From NCBI GenBank assembly GCA_032358255.1, contig JAULBX010002002.1, positions 87,697 through 151,696 of the forward strand: 64,000 bases of DNA. The letters run 5' to 3'. Position 1 is the first letter of the stretch; each line of letters opens with the position of its first letter. This DNA comes from Heterotrichella gracilis. Lineage: Eukaryota; Sar; Xanthophyceae; Tribonematales; Xanthonemataceae. Below are positions 30,242 to 42,647 of the stretch, in pieces. The position numbers and the translations under genes are program-made. The notes beneath the pieces were generated by a model. It made no database searches. It was not told the origin of the DNA and worked only from the letters and a program-made list of their open reading frames with translations.

Positions 30242-33048
30242 TCAGCTTCCCTGGGTTTCATCGGGGGCCTCGGGCAGGCTGTCCGTTGAGAGCTTGTCTG
30301 AGTAGCTTCTGCGGGCGGCGCTGAGGGCTGTTTTGAGCACCGAGGGATCGACGCCTGAGCCAACATTGCGGCTGCCGGTGGTGTATGAGCTGCTGCGGCT
30401 TGGATCGAGACTGCAAAGAATGGGGAGCAATCATGCGCATGATACCACGATACATAGGCAAGCACCCATCCTGCAAGTGCGCACGGCCCATGTCCAGGGT
30501 ACCAAGTATCGCACAACCTGTTATGATATCAAATCAGCAGCAGCACACTGCCTCAGGTTAGCCAGCGCACCACACCCGCTAACCTTGTGTCCAACACCCT
30601 GGCAGGCACCACAAAGTCAGCAACACCCCGCATGCCAGCCCATTTACCTTGGGACTGTTTCAAAGTCGTGGAATCGCCTGCTTGGGCGGCGGTTGAGCGT
30701 GGAGCCGCTGAGCTTGCTTGCGTTGCGCTGCTGGTAGGAGCTGCAGGGGGTGAAGCGCTGTGCACATCAAAAAACACACCACGTGTCATGCTCGTGCAGC
30801 TGTAGGGAGTCTCACGCACAGGCAGCGAAGCACCAACTGGTGATTGCCCGCTCCTTGCTGATCCCATGGTTGTGGTGTAGGTGGATGGTTGAAGTGGTAG
30901 TGGATTGGGATGCAGCAAAGGCTGAGCAGTGTCAACACAGTCACATTCAAGAACACAGGCATGCAAAAGCATGTGCAACGTCGCATCAGGGCCAGGCAAT
31001 GCAGGCAATGCCGCCCATCGACAATGATTGCCTGCAGGGTCTTGGTAGCGTGCACACACCTGAGCGCCTCTTCGTCCACCTCGCCCGACTGTTCTTGGAA
31101 CTCAATGATGACGACGGTGATGTCATCAGTGCGGGGTTCATGTTTGAGCCACAACTGGTACGCCTCGTCAACAATTATTTGAGATGCAAGTGCCAGGTCA
31201 CCAACCCTTGCTATCTGCACACAGATAAGCGCAAAATTTGCATCAAGAGCCTGCCATAGAGGTTTGACATGCATCTGACACACAGCCATGACAGTGGACG
31301 GCATGCACCATGAAGCAGGATTGGCGCCAGCGATGTTTGCAGGCGGGCACTTACGATGTCAACCACTTGCTGGCTGCTCATGAATTCGAAGACCCCGTCG
31401 GATGCGATGATGGCATACGGCGCATATGTGCCGTTCACCTCCAGATCAAACATTTCTGGCTCAGCTGACACGCCGATTGACTCAGCCACTGCAGATGCGT
31501 GACCAAGAAATCAGAAATTATGCAGCACCCAGCATGATCGGCATGGATGGAGTGGCTCCCTTCATGCATTCACCATACCAAGCCATTTGGCATTTACAGG
31601 TGGTTATAAAAAATACTTTTGCAATCTGCCACTTGCCTGCATCGCCTAGACTCCGCGTGAAGGCGGTCCCAGGATAGGCCCCATCGGGTGCCCACAGGCG
31701 AGGTGGATCATCCGTGTCTTCGTCAAATTCGCTCCAGCATTTCACATTGGGGTCCTGCACAAAGAGCACAGGGACATGCAGCTTATGTCATGTCAGATTG
31801 GAAAGCTGTCCCCGTTCTCAGGGCCACATGGGCTGCCCTAATTACAAACACTTGAGCAGCAAGCTCACTCAGAAATTGTGCAGGAAATGCCAGGGCAGAC
31901 TTGAGTGGCGCAAGCTGGCGCAAGGCTGATTGCTGAAATGGCTGTACTGGCTGCTGCAGTGCATGCAGGTGGATGCCTGGACACATGCAAAATGCTAGAC
32001 TGTCTGCTGCGCAAGCAGAGGCACCGCGCTACGACTAGCAGTACCTTGATCCCGTTGAGCTGGTCCAGCGTCATCACCCGCGCCCCTGCTTTCATCACTC
32101 TCTCACACTCATCAGGCCTACACAGCACAGAGCACAAGCTCACTCGCAGAACCACGGTGCATGGCGCCTGCAGTGCAGTGCAGCACTTGGCAACCTGCAG
32201 ACCACCTGCATGCCGGAAAGGGGTTCACCTGAACGGAGTTTGGTCGCGTGTCAAGTCCTTCGCAACTAGCTTGCCTTGCTTCGTCATTACTGCTAGAACA
32301 GCCCTAGAGTCACCCACGTTTGCTGCATGGAGCTCACGCCCGTTCAGCACCAGGATGCAACCTGTGGTGCCGCTCAGATCATCATCGATCTGAGATGAGT
32401 GCAATAGCTTGTTGGTGAACTCCAAAGACCTCTCCAGAGCTGCTGCTGTGTTGGTGACCGACTCCTCCATCTCAAAGAAGCAGTCTGCCACCTGCAGCAG
32501 CAAGTGGGTTGCCTGGCTTAGTCATCGCCACTGGGTGTGCTGCTGTTTGCACGCGTCCGTGTGTCCTAAAGGTTCAGGGCAATAAAGGATGATGAAACAA
32601 AACATAACTTCCCTTTCCCTATTCCTGTTGCCTTCTTGAGGCTTACTCAGGCTGCAAAGGGTTTGGCAGTTTGCACCAGAGCCCAGCTTACCTTGTGCTT
32701 GCAGAACTCGCTGCATTGTGCACCCCATTCCCCGTGCCCGTCAAAAACGCCAAAGAAGACGAGCTCCTTTCCTGGCCTGACAGCATACTTTATACAGTAC
32801 GTGTCCTGGTTGGTCCTGTCTGGCGAATCAGGGTAAAAACCTCGCTGGCATCTGTAGGCATACGAGATGCTGTACTTTGAGTTTGGCAGTTCCAGCACGT
32901 TTGTCCCAGCGACGAGCCCGGTTTCCCTGTTGGTCTGGTGTGAAAACTGGGCTAGGTTTGACTGTGACTCTCTGCCCAGAACCGTTGCCCGCCTCTGCGA
33001 AACTCGCTGGTAAGAATCGCCCTTCTGCGATGAGGGCCCGCAGCCCAT
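30242..33048 (-). CDS. PP2C-family protein phosphatase, N-myristoylated type
   Basis: Eight exons, 32692-33048, 32229-32491, 32045-32117, 31637-31754, 31355-31488, 31060-31214, 30648-30740 and 30242-30410, give 453 residues. MGCGPSSQ is a myristoylation/palmitoylation start, so membrane association is likely. PPM motifs appear in order: [23 protein letters not shown] (DGHG 103-106), [58 protein letters not shown] and [12 protein letters not shown]. These place Mn/Mg-binding aspartates normally, so it should be active on phospho-Ser/Thr. The C-terminal 90 residues are Ser/Arg-rich and unconserved. Intron 4 has a GC-AG border (GCAAGT donor), which the conserved LGDAVAES junction requires. A second acceptor 17 bases upstream of exon 7 would change the C-terminus. 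Confidence 0.92.
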
Positions 33049-33830
33049 CTGCCCAACTGTCGTGACACAGCTAGGGGCAGGCCAGATGTAAACACTGTTT
33101 TAGATCCAGTGCCGATGTAGTGTCTCGCGGTGTCAAGTTATAGAAGTTATCCGTACAGTTAACTCGAGTCCCAGCCGGACATGCATGTCATTCAGGGTTT
33201 CAACATGGGCGATCTAAAACGCAGAGTATTTCCACTCAGGCAACGGCTAGGACTATTTATGTAAACAGCGTACAAGCGTATTTTGCCCAATTGCGTGCGT
33301 TGCGTTTGCTTGCAGAGATTAAGTGGGCCTGTATTAATACTCTGCCCAGACTCTGCCCTGGAAAAGTGGCAAGGACAAGGACACGGCACCACCTGGATAT
33401 ACATACTATCAATATAGGGTTTGGCAGTGGTATGAACGAACAGACGTACTCATAAATTCTCCGCTAAAGCTCTTAGTAATAGTCGCCTGCTATAGGCGAG
33501 TTATACTAAGTAGAAACCTACGACTTTGCATCATCTGTATTGACAGGGACTGCCCTTCCCTCCTTGTAGAGCTGGCAGGGTGTTTTCCAGCAGCCACCTG
33601 AGGTTGACTTTGAACGACATAATCTTTCTTGGTCTCAAGGACCGACTTGTTGTTCTGCGAGCCCAGCGTTCCTTGCCCTATAGCGACTTATATGCATGCA
33701 TACATATATGTGTCGCTGGGTTTGTCAAAGTTAAAGCGCTTGGTGCGCTCGTGATAGAGCAAACTAATAGACTCTTCAAGACACTGGGTTGCCTGGTTTC
33801 GCTTCAACCCTGTCCTGGCGCTGCTTGCCA
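33049..33830. promoter_or_regulatory. Bidirectional promoter region, PP2C / CRIPT
   Basis: About 0.8 kb between divergent starts, AT-richer than the genes. No clear TATA box; a TGCATGCATACATATATG stretch lies at about 33692. Confidence 0.4.
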
Positions 33831-34285
33831 ATGGTGTGCGACAAGTGCGAAAAGCAGCTCAGTAAGGTGGGTGCATACAGTTTGCCAGGCCTGGTGCTAT
33901 CCCTGCATAGCTGTTGGCTTTGTGGACTCTAATATATATATCCACACTGCGTACACAGGGAGCACTGCCAGACAAGTGGAAGGATGGCGCCAGTAACACA
34001 ATGGAAAGTGGAGGGCGGAAAGTGAACGAGAACAAACTGCTATCAAAGAAAAAGAGGTAATAAATCTTGCGCTCTGCCAGTCCATGCACGACCCCACTGG
34101 CAGGTCCATAAGGGGTGCATATTTCATGCAGGTGGGCTCCATATGCAACCAAGTGTAGTGTGTGCAAACAACAGCTCCACCAACAAGCCATCTATTGCCA
34201 AAATTGCGCGTACGCCAAGGGAGTGTGTGCAATGTGCGGGAAGCAAATACTTGACACAAGCAAGTACAAGCAGTCGGCCGCGTGA
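33831..34285 (+). CDS. CRIPT: CRIPT, cysteine-rich splicing-associated protein
   Basis: Exons 33831-33866, 33959-34056 and 34132-34285 give 95 residues. MVCDKCEKQLSK opens with a CxxC pair, then DKWKDGASNTMESGGRKVNE, the conserved CRIPT block, then four further cysteines in CSVCKQQL, YCQNCAYAKGVCAMCGK, ending KQILDTSKYKQS. The CxxC pairs form zinc sites. CRIPT was named for PDZ binding in animals, but it is conserved in all eukaryotes, and is associated with the minor spliceosome; in an alga a splicing role is the more likely one (inference). The animal PDZ-binding tail is not present in the usual form. Length matches the family (about 101). Confidence 0.95.
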
Positions 34286-35164
34286 GCTCACTAGTTGGTC
34301 AATACAAGCAGGTTTGCCTTGAAGGCTTCAGTCATATGGGTAACATTCGCACGTTGGTCACTCTGGTACCGTACCCCACCTGCTGCAGCAAAACACCTGC
34401 CAGTATGGTCCCCTGGTGTTTGGCGGGCGAGCCAGTTGAAGTTGACGTCCTTTCAGTTTTGGTGTTGTTGGCATTTTACCCTATTGGGTGGTTTAGGCTG
34501 CCTAATACCCAGTTCAGCGTCATGTTGCTTGTTCCAGTTATACTGAACTATCCATCCACCACCCTGGCAGTATTTTGTGTGGCGATGGGTTAATCCAGCA
34601 TGCAACATCCAGCAAGTGGGACCACCCTTGATCCTCCTTCAAGAGAGGCTGTAAGGTGAACCCTTTCTTCATACCCTGCCAGCCCCATCAGCAGGCCGCA
34701 TAGGCGTTCAACAGCGTCCCCGACAACGCATGTGTGCACACCATGCAAATCACCGTTTGCCCTGGTTGCAAGTGTGGCCTCAACGCACTTGAAGCTCTGT
34801 AACATACCGATGGTTATCATCACCAATTGCAAATGGGTATCGATGCATGAACCCAGCGAAAGGCTATTGCACCTGTGCAGAGCTCCCAATGCCTCCTTTA
34901 GCAGGAGGGTGCAATGGGTGCTGCAGGCAGCCCCTGCACCTGTCCCCGCAGCCCCCGCACCACCAGGCAGCGCGGTGATGTGTGTGCGCATGAGGTACAG
35001 TAGGACGGGAACATGCGGCGTGTTGCCAGTACAGCTGTCCCCAAGACCTGCTCATTGGGCACCCGCCAGTGGCACAATGTACTGGCTGGTTACTGTGACT
35101 GTCAGCGGATCAGATAGTTACAGCGTGGTGTTTTGAACGCGTAGCAGGTCGTGAGACGACCAGC
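34286..35164. other. Intergenic region, convergent CRIPT / eL42
   Basis: About 0.9 kb holding two 3' UTRs. I see no exon, RNA gene or obvious repeat. Confidence 0.5.
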
Positions 35165-36083
35165 CTAGTACATGCCACCCTTGGCCTTCTTGTCACCACC
35201 AATCTCGAAGTGCTTGCAGCGCTGCACACACAAACAGCACAGTCAGCAGTGGACAGCAAGATGATGTACATGTCAGCCCTGGCTTCCGCAGACTTGAGCA
35301 GCGATGCGGAGCGCAGTGCGCCATCCTGTGCAACATGGGTGCAGAGCAACCCCAACAAAATGGCATTCGCACCTTCAGCCCGTGCATGTGCACTGCCTTG
35401 CATACTTGGCACTGCAACCTCAACACAATCTTCTTGGTGGTCTTGGCCTGTAAGTGTACCATTCAGTTAGCCCTGGTTGAGCGCAACAGGATGGATACCC
35501 TCATATGCGCTTGCAGATTTTGCCCCAGTATTATCTCGCGAGATGCAGGGGGGCTCCCTCCAACAGGGTTATTGATGCAAGTAATGACCATCAACATTGC
35601 ACATAACGATGCAAAGGCTGTGTGCACTGGTTCAGAGGAGCAATATGCAAGCTGGGTTGCCCCTTACCTTCTTGTGGAAGACAGGCTTTGTCTGACCACC
35701 ATATCCTGACTGCTTGCGGTCATACCGCCTCTTGCCTGTGATGGAGCACAATTCCCAGTCATGTAACGGCACTGGAATAACAAAACCCACGGGTGGTTGA
35801 ACACCCTGCCCTTTCATCCATGCCCAAACCCTGCGTACCTTGGGCATACAGACTGGCTTTGCCAGTCTTGTACTGGGTGACCTTGTGCACTGTGTGCTTT
35901 TTGCAGTTCTTGTTCTTGCAGAACGCCTTCTTGGTCTTCGGGACGTTCACCTACGAGTGATGGCACAGTTAGAAGACGATACCCCCCCCCGGAGACGATG
36001 AAGTGCAGATGCATTGTGCTGGACGGCCGCCAGGATGGTAGCATGCGGGTTGCAGGTCCGGAACAGGCGCGCATGCTCACCAT
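35165..36083 (-). CDS. RPL36A: 60S ribosomal protein eL42 (L36a/L44)
   Basis: Exons 36081-36083, 35839-35950, 35668-35735, 35373-35447 and 35165-35221 encode 104 residues. The first coding exon is just the ATG, followed by a GTGAGC donor; the next exon resumes [16 protein letters not shown]. The protein carries [37 protein letters not shown] and [15 protein letters not shown], all diagnostic for eL42, with two CxxC zinc pairs. It sits near the ribosomal E site, where the GYGGQTKP loop is the cycloheximide-sensitivity region; the residue after GGQTK is Pro, the usual sensitive state. Intron right after ATG is common among ribosomal protein genes and may carry an expression enhancer. It is head to head with AGM1. 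Confidence 0.96.
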
Positions 36084-36907
36084 CTTGCCGAGTTTCCCCA
36101 CGCTCTCGTGGCAACACAGCCCCGTCGGCGGCTGTCTACTGAAAAGAGGGCGATGCACGCTGCAGAGCCCCAACTTTCAGTAAAGCAGCAAAACCTATTT
36201 TTCCGCCGCACTCAAGGGGAGCTGTTTAATAACGTCAAACGGGCTGACTGCGGAATATGTTTACATGCATGGAAGGCTTGCATTCATACTATAAGCAAGC
36301 ACAGGAGCGAATCTCTTTTCCAAACTTGTAGCTCTTCAGCTGTTTGTCTACGTTGTGCAGGGGATCGGTGCCAGTGGCGTTCAGCGGCATCAGGTCCATG
36401 CCATGTGCGCCAACCCACTCAGACTCTAGCTTGTTGCAGCACCCTCGCACCTAAGAAGGGGGTAGTCCCTAGAAACATTCTAGATATATGTTGAAGCTTG
36501 AACGTCCAAGAAGTGCAGTAAGCTGCTTGGATTGAACCTGCAGGCTGAACAATTGGGCACATTCCAATCAGATGCGGGGCTGAGCACAAATCAAGCGCTA
36601 GCCAAGATACTTGACACACGTAAGCACCCTCTACTAACAAGTTCAAAAAGCATAGTGCACCAACGACGGCGGTGTGGGCACGTTCAGTGCAACACGACAC
36701 CTGGTTTGCTCAAAGGGTGAAGTTCTTATTGCTGTGTAGACTGGTGAGTGTTGAGTCACCAACCAGATCAACCTGTGGATTGCATGGCTTAAGCTATGCT
36801 CTTAGATCTAAATCCCTTAGTCATGCGGAACCTGTTGACCAGCGCCACGCCTAATCATGCCTATGTCACTCCAAACCCGCAGGACGTGACACCACAGCAT
36901 ACCTAGC
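36084..36907. promoter_or_regulatory. Bidirectional promoter region, eL42 / AGM1
   Basis: About 0.8 kb between divergent starts. No exon is supported; part is 5' UTR of eL42. Confidence 0.4.
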
Positions 36908-39548
36908 ATGGAGCGCTTGAAGCAGTCAATACTAGTGGGTTCCTCCAAGTTCCCCAAACCAGACTCCTTTGTACCAACATATGGTACTGCGGGATTTAGG
37001 GCGGATGGCGCCTTGCTTGCGTCCACCCTGTACAGGTAATTACCCTGAGCATGGGGTTTAGGGGTTAGGGTTTATGGTGGGATCAAGCAGGGAGTGTGCT
37101 TTGTGTGAGGTGCTGACTTGCTGTACCGATACAGGTGCGGCTTGCTGATGGCCGCCAGGTCTGTCAAGACAGGCCTGACGACGGGCATTGTCGTCACAGC
37201 GTCACACAACCCTGAGAACGACAACGGGGTCAAGCTTGTTGACCCCAGCGGGGAGATGCTCAGCCAGGACTGGGAGGTCTACGCTGATGAGTTGGCCGCA
37301 GCAAGCACAGACGATGCGGTGTATGCATCGCTCATGAAGCTTGTAAACGAGGAGAAAATCCCTGGCGGTAAGTACCACAAGCCCTAGGAAACTTTGTACG
37401 GCCACACCTCCTCTGCGCACTCGAATTCACTAGCCACTGTGCCTGTAGGACATGGGAAAGTGCTATTGGCCAGGGATACCCGGCCCAGTGGGGTTGCACT
37501 GCTGCGTGCAGCCACCGCTGGCATTGAGGCATTGCAAGCTACCGCTGAGGATTGTGGAGTGCTGACAACTCCCCAACTCCACTGGATGGTTCGAGAAAGA
37601 AATGCTGGTCGGCCAAGCACAGAAACTGACTACGTTGACTGCTTGTGCAGCAATTTCTTGGAAATCCTTGGGTCAAATGGGCAGTCGAACGAAGTAAGTA
37701 AGCATCTCTTGGCCTCCCTGTGAATGGCCCATTGCTGTTCTACTGGATTTTTTTTGTCACTTTCTGTTGAATCAAAATACTTATAAGTAAAACACAGATC
37801 CATATTAAATTTAGATTTTGCGGTCACGCTTTTTCCACAGGCATTGGTGGTGGATTGTGCAAATGGTGTTGGCGCTGCCAAGTTGCAGGAGATAGGAAAG
37901 CGTTTGGATGCCGTGGCTACATTCGACCTGCGCAACACAGGTGTGAACATTGCTCATTGTTGCTCACCCGAACATTACTCCCCCCAGAGGAGGCAATTGT
38001 TTCCTTTTTTGTTCATGCACAGCCGGTTTAGCAGCCAATCTTGCACCTGCGGCGCCAAACAGTTTGGTCCTCGCGCTCGTTATATTGGTGATCTTCCGCC
38101 ATCGGAGGTCTTGTTGGGTTAGGTCAGCCCATGTGATCCTAGGCCCCTGCACCGTACCAAACACATGCATGTTACGCTTTTTTCTACTGACCGACTTTGG
38201 TCGTGCTGCAGGTGATGGTGTTCTCAATGGCTTATGCGGGGCAGACCATGTGCAGAAAGAGCGGGAAATGCCTGTGGATTTCGCCGCGGTGCCGGATGGG
38301 AGCAGGTGTGCTAGCATCGATGGAGATGCCGACAGGCTTGTGTATTTCACAAATCAAGGAGAGTCATTTTGCTTGTTAGATGGGGACAAGACAGCTGCCT
38401 TGATAGCAATGCTGATGATTGAACTTGTGGATCAGCTGCCCAACAGAAATGACATCCAGGTAGGCATTGATCTCAAGTTTCTGTTGAGATTTGTTCACCT
38501 TACTTTGGCATGCTCCAATAGCACGCTTACCTGGCATGTGTCTTATTTACAGGTTGGAATAGTGCAGACAGCCTATGCAAATGGCAGCAGCACTACCTTC
38601 ATGCGGGACAGCCTTTGCTGCTGCACTGAGGTGACCCCCACCGGTGTGAAGCATCTTCATGCATCGGCACACAAGTTTGATATTGGGGTGTATTTTGAAG
38701 CCAACGGCCACGGCACAGTTCTGTTCAAGGAAGCCTTTGTTGAAAGCCTCAAACAGGTGCGCGCTTGCGCATGCACCTATTTCAATGCGCCCATACACAT
38801 GGCACATGTGGCTGATCTGCAAGCAGGATCAACGTTACACATTGTCGCATTGCTGCCATGCTTATTGGTGGGGTCAACATGACACATGGGCACGTTGCTG
38901 CCATGCTTATTGGTGGTTATGCCCCCAGGACACATCTGCTGCTGCACACCAGCTGCTGTGCCTGTCGAGGCTGATCAACCAAGCGGTAGGGGACGCGCTG
39001 TCAATCCTTTTGCTGGTTGAGGCGGCACTGCGGAGGAAGAGCTGGGGGTTGATGGAATGGGCCAGCCTGTACCAGGATTTGCCGTCCAGACAGCGCAAAG
39101 TGACGGTTGCGGACCGGGGAGTCATCAAAACCACCGATGCAGAGCGCAGGGTTTGTGAGCCACAGGCCCTGCAGCCACTCATTGACGTTGAGGTCGCCAA
39201 GTACCAGTCAGGTGAGGGGTCCACTGATACCGATAGGTCACGGCACAGCATGTCGCATTACAGCAATGGATGCATTTAATTTCACTGCACGAGACCCTGA
39301 ATGCTGCGTATCAAAAAAGCGGTGTACAGCTTTTGCATGAAGCATGCTCATGATGTTGCATCATCAATGCATGCTGTTGACTGTACCACTGTGAACATGC
39401 AGGAAGGGCATTTGTGAGGCCATCAGGGACAGAGGACATTGTGCGAGTGTATGCTGAAGCGGCGACCCAAGCCGATGCAGATGCGCTTGCGCATGCTGTA
39501 TGTTGCCTCGTGCATGCCACTTGTGGGGGAGTGGGGACTGCGCCTTAA
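36908..39548 (+). CDS. AGM1: Phosphoacetylglucosamine mutase
   Basis: Eight exons, 36908-37035, 37135-37367, 37449-37693, 37841-37940, 38212-38459, 38553-38756, 38929-39211 and 39403-39548, encode 528 residues (family about 540). The enzyme converts GlcNAc-6-phosphate to GlcNAc-1-phosphate for UDP-GlcNAc, needed for N-glycans and GPI anchors in the cytosol-ER pathway. All four mutase motifs are present: phosphoserine loop TASHNP (Ser about 66), metal loop DGDADR (272-277), sugar loop EANGHG (367-372) and phosphate loop [15 protein letters not shown] (from 486). The [14 protein letters not shown] context separates AGM1 from phosphoglucomutases. Intron 6 holds a short tandem repeat. One segment, [11 protein letters not shown], differs from relatives but keeps alignment length. 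Confidence 0.95.
38831..38918 (+). repeat. 45-bp tandem duplication in AGM1 intron 6
   Basis: Two copies, each ending GCTGCCATGCTTATTGGTGG, lie side by side just before the exon-7 acceptor. The unit is intronic and does not include an exon junction. Confidence 0.85.
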
Positions 39549-40807
39549 AGTGCTGTTGCAAAGAGGGGTCAGCGCTGTGGTCTCGTGGTGGTTGGCATAT
39601 GCATTTTCATTCAGTTCGCCATTGTACTATATTATACCTGCTTATTGTGAATGTCCCCTGCCACTGTCCTCATCTGCATCCATGGCGCCATGGCTGTGAT
39701 TGTCTTGAGGCGCCTTTGAAGGGATGCACACAGTGTCATCTGCCTGGTACACACTTACACTAGATGAGCCCACCTGAGTCCATAGCTATTCATGTATACA
39801 GGTTATAAACACAGCATACACAAACGAACACATTTAAACACAACCGGATTGAACGCTGTAGACATTGATGAGAGGTTGAGGGTCACGGTATGAACATTTT
39901 CCCGCTTTTCACCCTAAAGGTCGACCGAAGTCAGTGATCTCTAAGTAGCTGTGGATTTACACTCTTGCGGGATGCTGGGGAGTGGTTCAGTTGTGCGGGC
40001 TGCAGAGTGGCACAGGTTTTGGATGCAGCAACGCCTGCCAATGATTGCTGCCAACGGTGCTGCAATGTGGTATCTTCAATACAATAGTTCGTCTTGTCAA
40101 TCCATGGCGCTTGCCTTCTGCGTATTGAGTCAATTATCATAAAAACTAGTTGCAGTGTGCAACTGTGCCCACATTAGCATGCGAAGTGCAGGATTGCGCC
40201 TAGCAACGGTTGGATTTGCTTTTGGTTGTTGGTTACCTTACAAGATAAATCAGTTCTTTCTGCATCAGCAACCCTGCCTGCTGACCCTCCGACTTTGACG
40301 AGCAACTGGTTGCACAGGTTTGCTCCAAAGCATGTCACCGCATGTCACTGGCTCATCTTGCAAAATAGCAAAAAGCAAAAAGTGATCGAACGCTGCTAGA
40401 ATCGAACTGCTTTCGGAGAAAGAAACCGCTGCACATCGCTCCACTGATGTTCCTATGTGTATTTGTTGTGGACTATATGTTCGGGTCCTCCTGTCACCCT
40501 CCTGTCACCCAGTAGTGTCAACCCTCGATTAACCCTAATTTTGTATGCATGCATATGCTTTTGCCTGCACCCCAAATACGAACAACTGGTCGCCACACTG
40601 CACCGCCGCTACTTTGCCTGAAGCAAGTGCTGCGCTCCCCAAAACCTTGTGACCCTACGTCCCGTACGGAACCCACCTCGAGTTTGACAAACCACACCCT
40701 GATTAGGGTTGGCCTACATATGCATGCATTGCACTCCCACGACCACGAAGGTCTAGACCACGAGGCCAAGCTTGATTCCAACGTTGTCAGCTATGATCAG
40801 CGGATGC
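39549..40807. other. Intergenic region, AGM1 / DUF4336
   Basis: Same-strand spacer of 1.26 kb. It contains a tRNA-like stretch on the minus strand near 40375-40470 that does not fold into a full cloverleaf, and possible upstream ATGs for the next gene. Nothing else is apparent. Confidence 0.45.
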
Positions 40808-42647
40808 ATGCAGTCACGCACAGCCCATGGGGTGGCTGCAGTCCGCAACCCCCTCTCAAGTGCGCCTTGGAGGACACCAGTTTTGCCTGAAAGATCTGGA
40901 AACCGTCCCTTGTCAAGACTCCACTCACCTAAGAAGGTAAATATGCATCTAGTTTTTGGCAAGGATTGCCGATGCCAGCCTCCCATGCAGCAGGTCATAG
41001 CTAGTTTACCACGTTCACAGGCAACCTCTCGGGGGCAGACTCGAGCATGTCGACACCAGACTACAAGCCAGCTGACCGGCTCTGGAACCTATGAAAAGAC
41101 TTGGTCCAACCCCACCGGTATGCTCCTCGCTTTCGGGTTTCATCACGCAAACCTACAGGCCCAGCTATCATCCGCACTTGTGCAAACCCACCGGAACCCA
41201 CTGGGGGCAATTGACGCGCACTGTGCCCTGACCTCAGGCTCAATCCTGCTGCAACTGGATAACAACCTGTGGGCTGTGGAGAGGCCTTTTGTGTGGAACA
41301 ACATCGATGTTGGAGGCAGGATGGCTGTTGTGCGCCTCGGTGACGGGACGCTGTGGGTGCACAGCCCTGTGAACCTGGATGAGCATCTGAAGAAGGTAAT
41401 GCCCCAACCAAACTTTTTGCCATCATGGACAAGACATGATGTCTTCATCAAACACACGGATCAATTATATATCAGCATGCAGCCATGCAGCCACGATGGT
41501 TGCGCAGCAGCACAGTGCAAGACACGGGCAGTGCACGAGAGCGTGGGTGGGCACCTGCCAAGTTGCACAGGGTTCACAACCATGATGCCCACCACAGTGG
41601 TAACGGTGTCAAATTGTTCAATTTCATAGGCGCTGGCTGAACTGGGGCCGGTGCGGCACGTTGTGAGCCCCAACTACGAGCACGTGAAGTATGCCCAGCA
41701 GTGGATCGAGGCGTACCCGGATGCCACCAGCTGGGCATGCCCTGGGCTCATGGAGTCCAAGCCTGACATTGAGTTCAAGGCAACAGTCCCAGACCCAACA
41801 GAAACACATGGTTCAGCAGGTATGTGTGCTGCGCAAGGGATTCAAGCATTTCATAGCTGCCTCATGGCTACGTTTTTGCTCACAAATGGTCATGTTGCAT
41901 ACTGGTGCTATGAATGACTGATTGCATCTCTTGGAGGGGTTCAACAGCTCTTCCAGGTGTGGGATGGCATTTATTCCAGCCTGGCTCCCCACCCGTTACA
42001 ATTGTGCGTGATTCCTTGCAGGTCCATGGCAAGGAGAGGTGGAGGCCACGTGGCTGGATTTTGAGCGCAACCCCTTCACCGGGAAGCCCTTCTTCAACGA
42101 GGTGGTGTTTTTCCACAGGGAGAGCAAAACCCTGGTGGTCACTGATGCCTACTGGAATTACCCTTCAAAGGGTGTGCCGGGGCAGACATGGCTTTGGAAG
42201 CAGGGCATGGACCGGGTGTACCTACCGTTCTACCTCAATCTGATGATAAAAGACAAAGGTAGGACGCATGCGGCATGAAGGGCATGTCTGAGATTAGGGT
42301 CACAAGTAATGTGTGGGCTCAGCCGTCTTTGAACCAATACCCCAAAATGCACTTCCAGCAAGAATTGCCATGGTGGTCAGTTGTGACTACCGTAGTAAAT
42401 TTTTACTTCCGTTTTAAATAATTCAAAATAAACACACGTTGACACACAATGTGTACCACTGGTGACTCTATGGCGAGGGTGGGGCACCTGACCACCATGT
42501 GCACATGCTGCTGCAGGGCGGTTCCAGCAGGCAATCAAGCAGGTTCTGGATTGGCCATGGACGCGAATCCTTCCATGCCATGGATCCGTTGTTGAGGCAG
42601 GAGCCAAGCAGCAGCTGGCGGCGCACCTCCACATGGAAGCAGCTTGA
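40808..42647 (+). CDS. DUF4336 protein, probably chloroplast
   Basis: Exons 40808-40936, 41021-41117, 41238-41395, 41630-41819, 42022-42258 and 42517-42647 give 313 residues. Residues 1-60 are Ser/Arg/Thr-rich without acidic residues at the start (MQSRTAHGVAAVRNPLSSAP), a plausible chloroplast transit peptide. The core contains WAVERPFVWNNIDVGGRMAV, LWVHSPVNLDEHLKKAL, VRHVVSPNYEHVKYAQQW, ATWLDFERNPFTG and LPCHGSVV, the pattern of DUF4336, a metallo-beta-lactamase-like fold family in plants, algae and cyanobacteria with no assigned reaction. The HSP, SPNYEH and PCHG positions are where metal ligands sit in related folds (inference). In-frame ATGs at 40772 and 40793 are alternative starts. Confidence 0.85.

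Noticed and set aside
30648-30757. PP2C exon 7 with the upstream acceptor as the main form
   Set aside because: Gives low-complexity Ala/Pro sequence; the downstream acceptor yields a more protein-like segment and a tidy C-terminus. Kept as a finding only.
40808-41117. Alternative DUF4336 start at MSTPDYKPADRLWNL
   Set aside because: That frame ends in TGA before the donor and does not join exon 3; the transit-peptide frame does.
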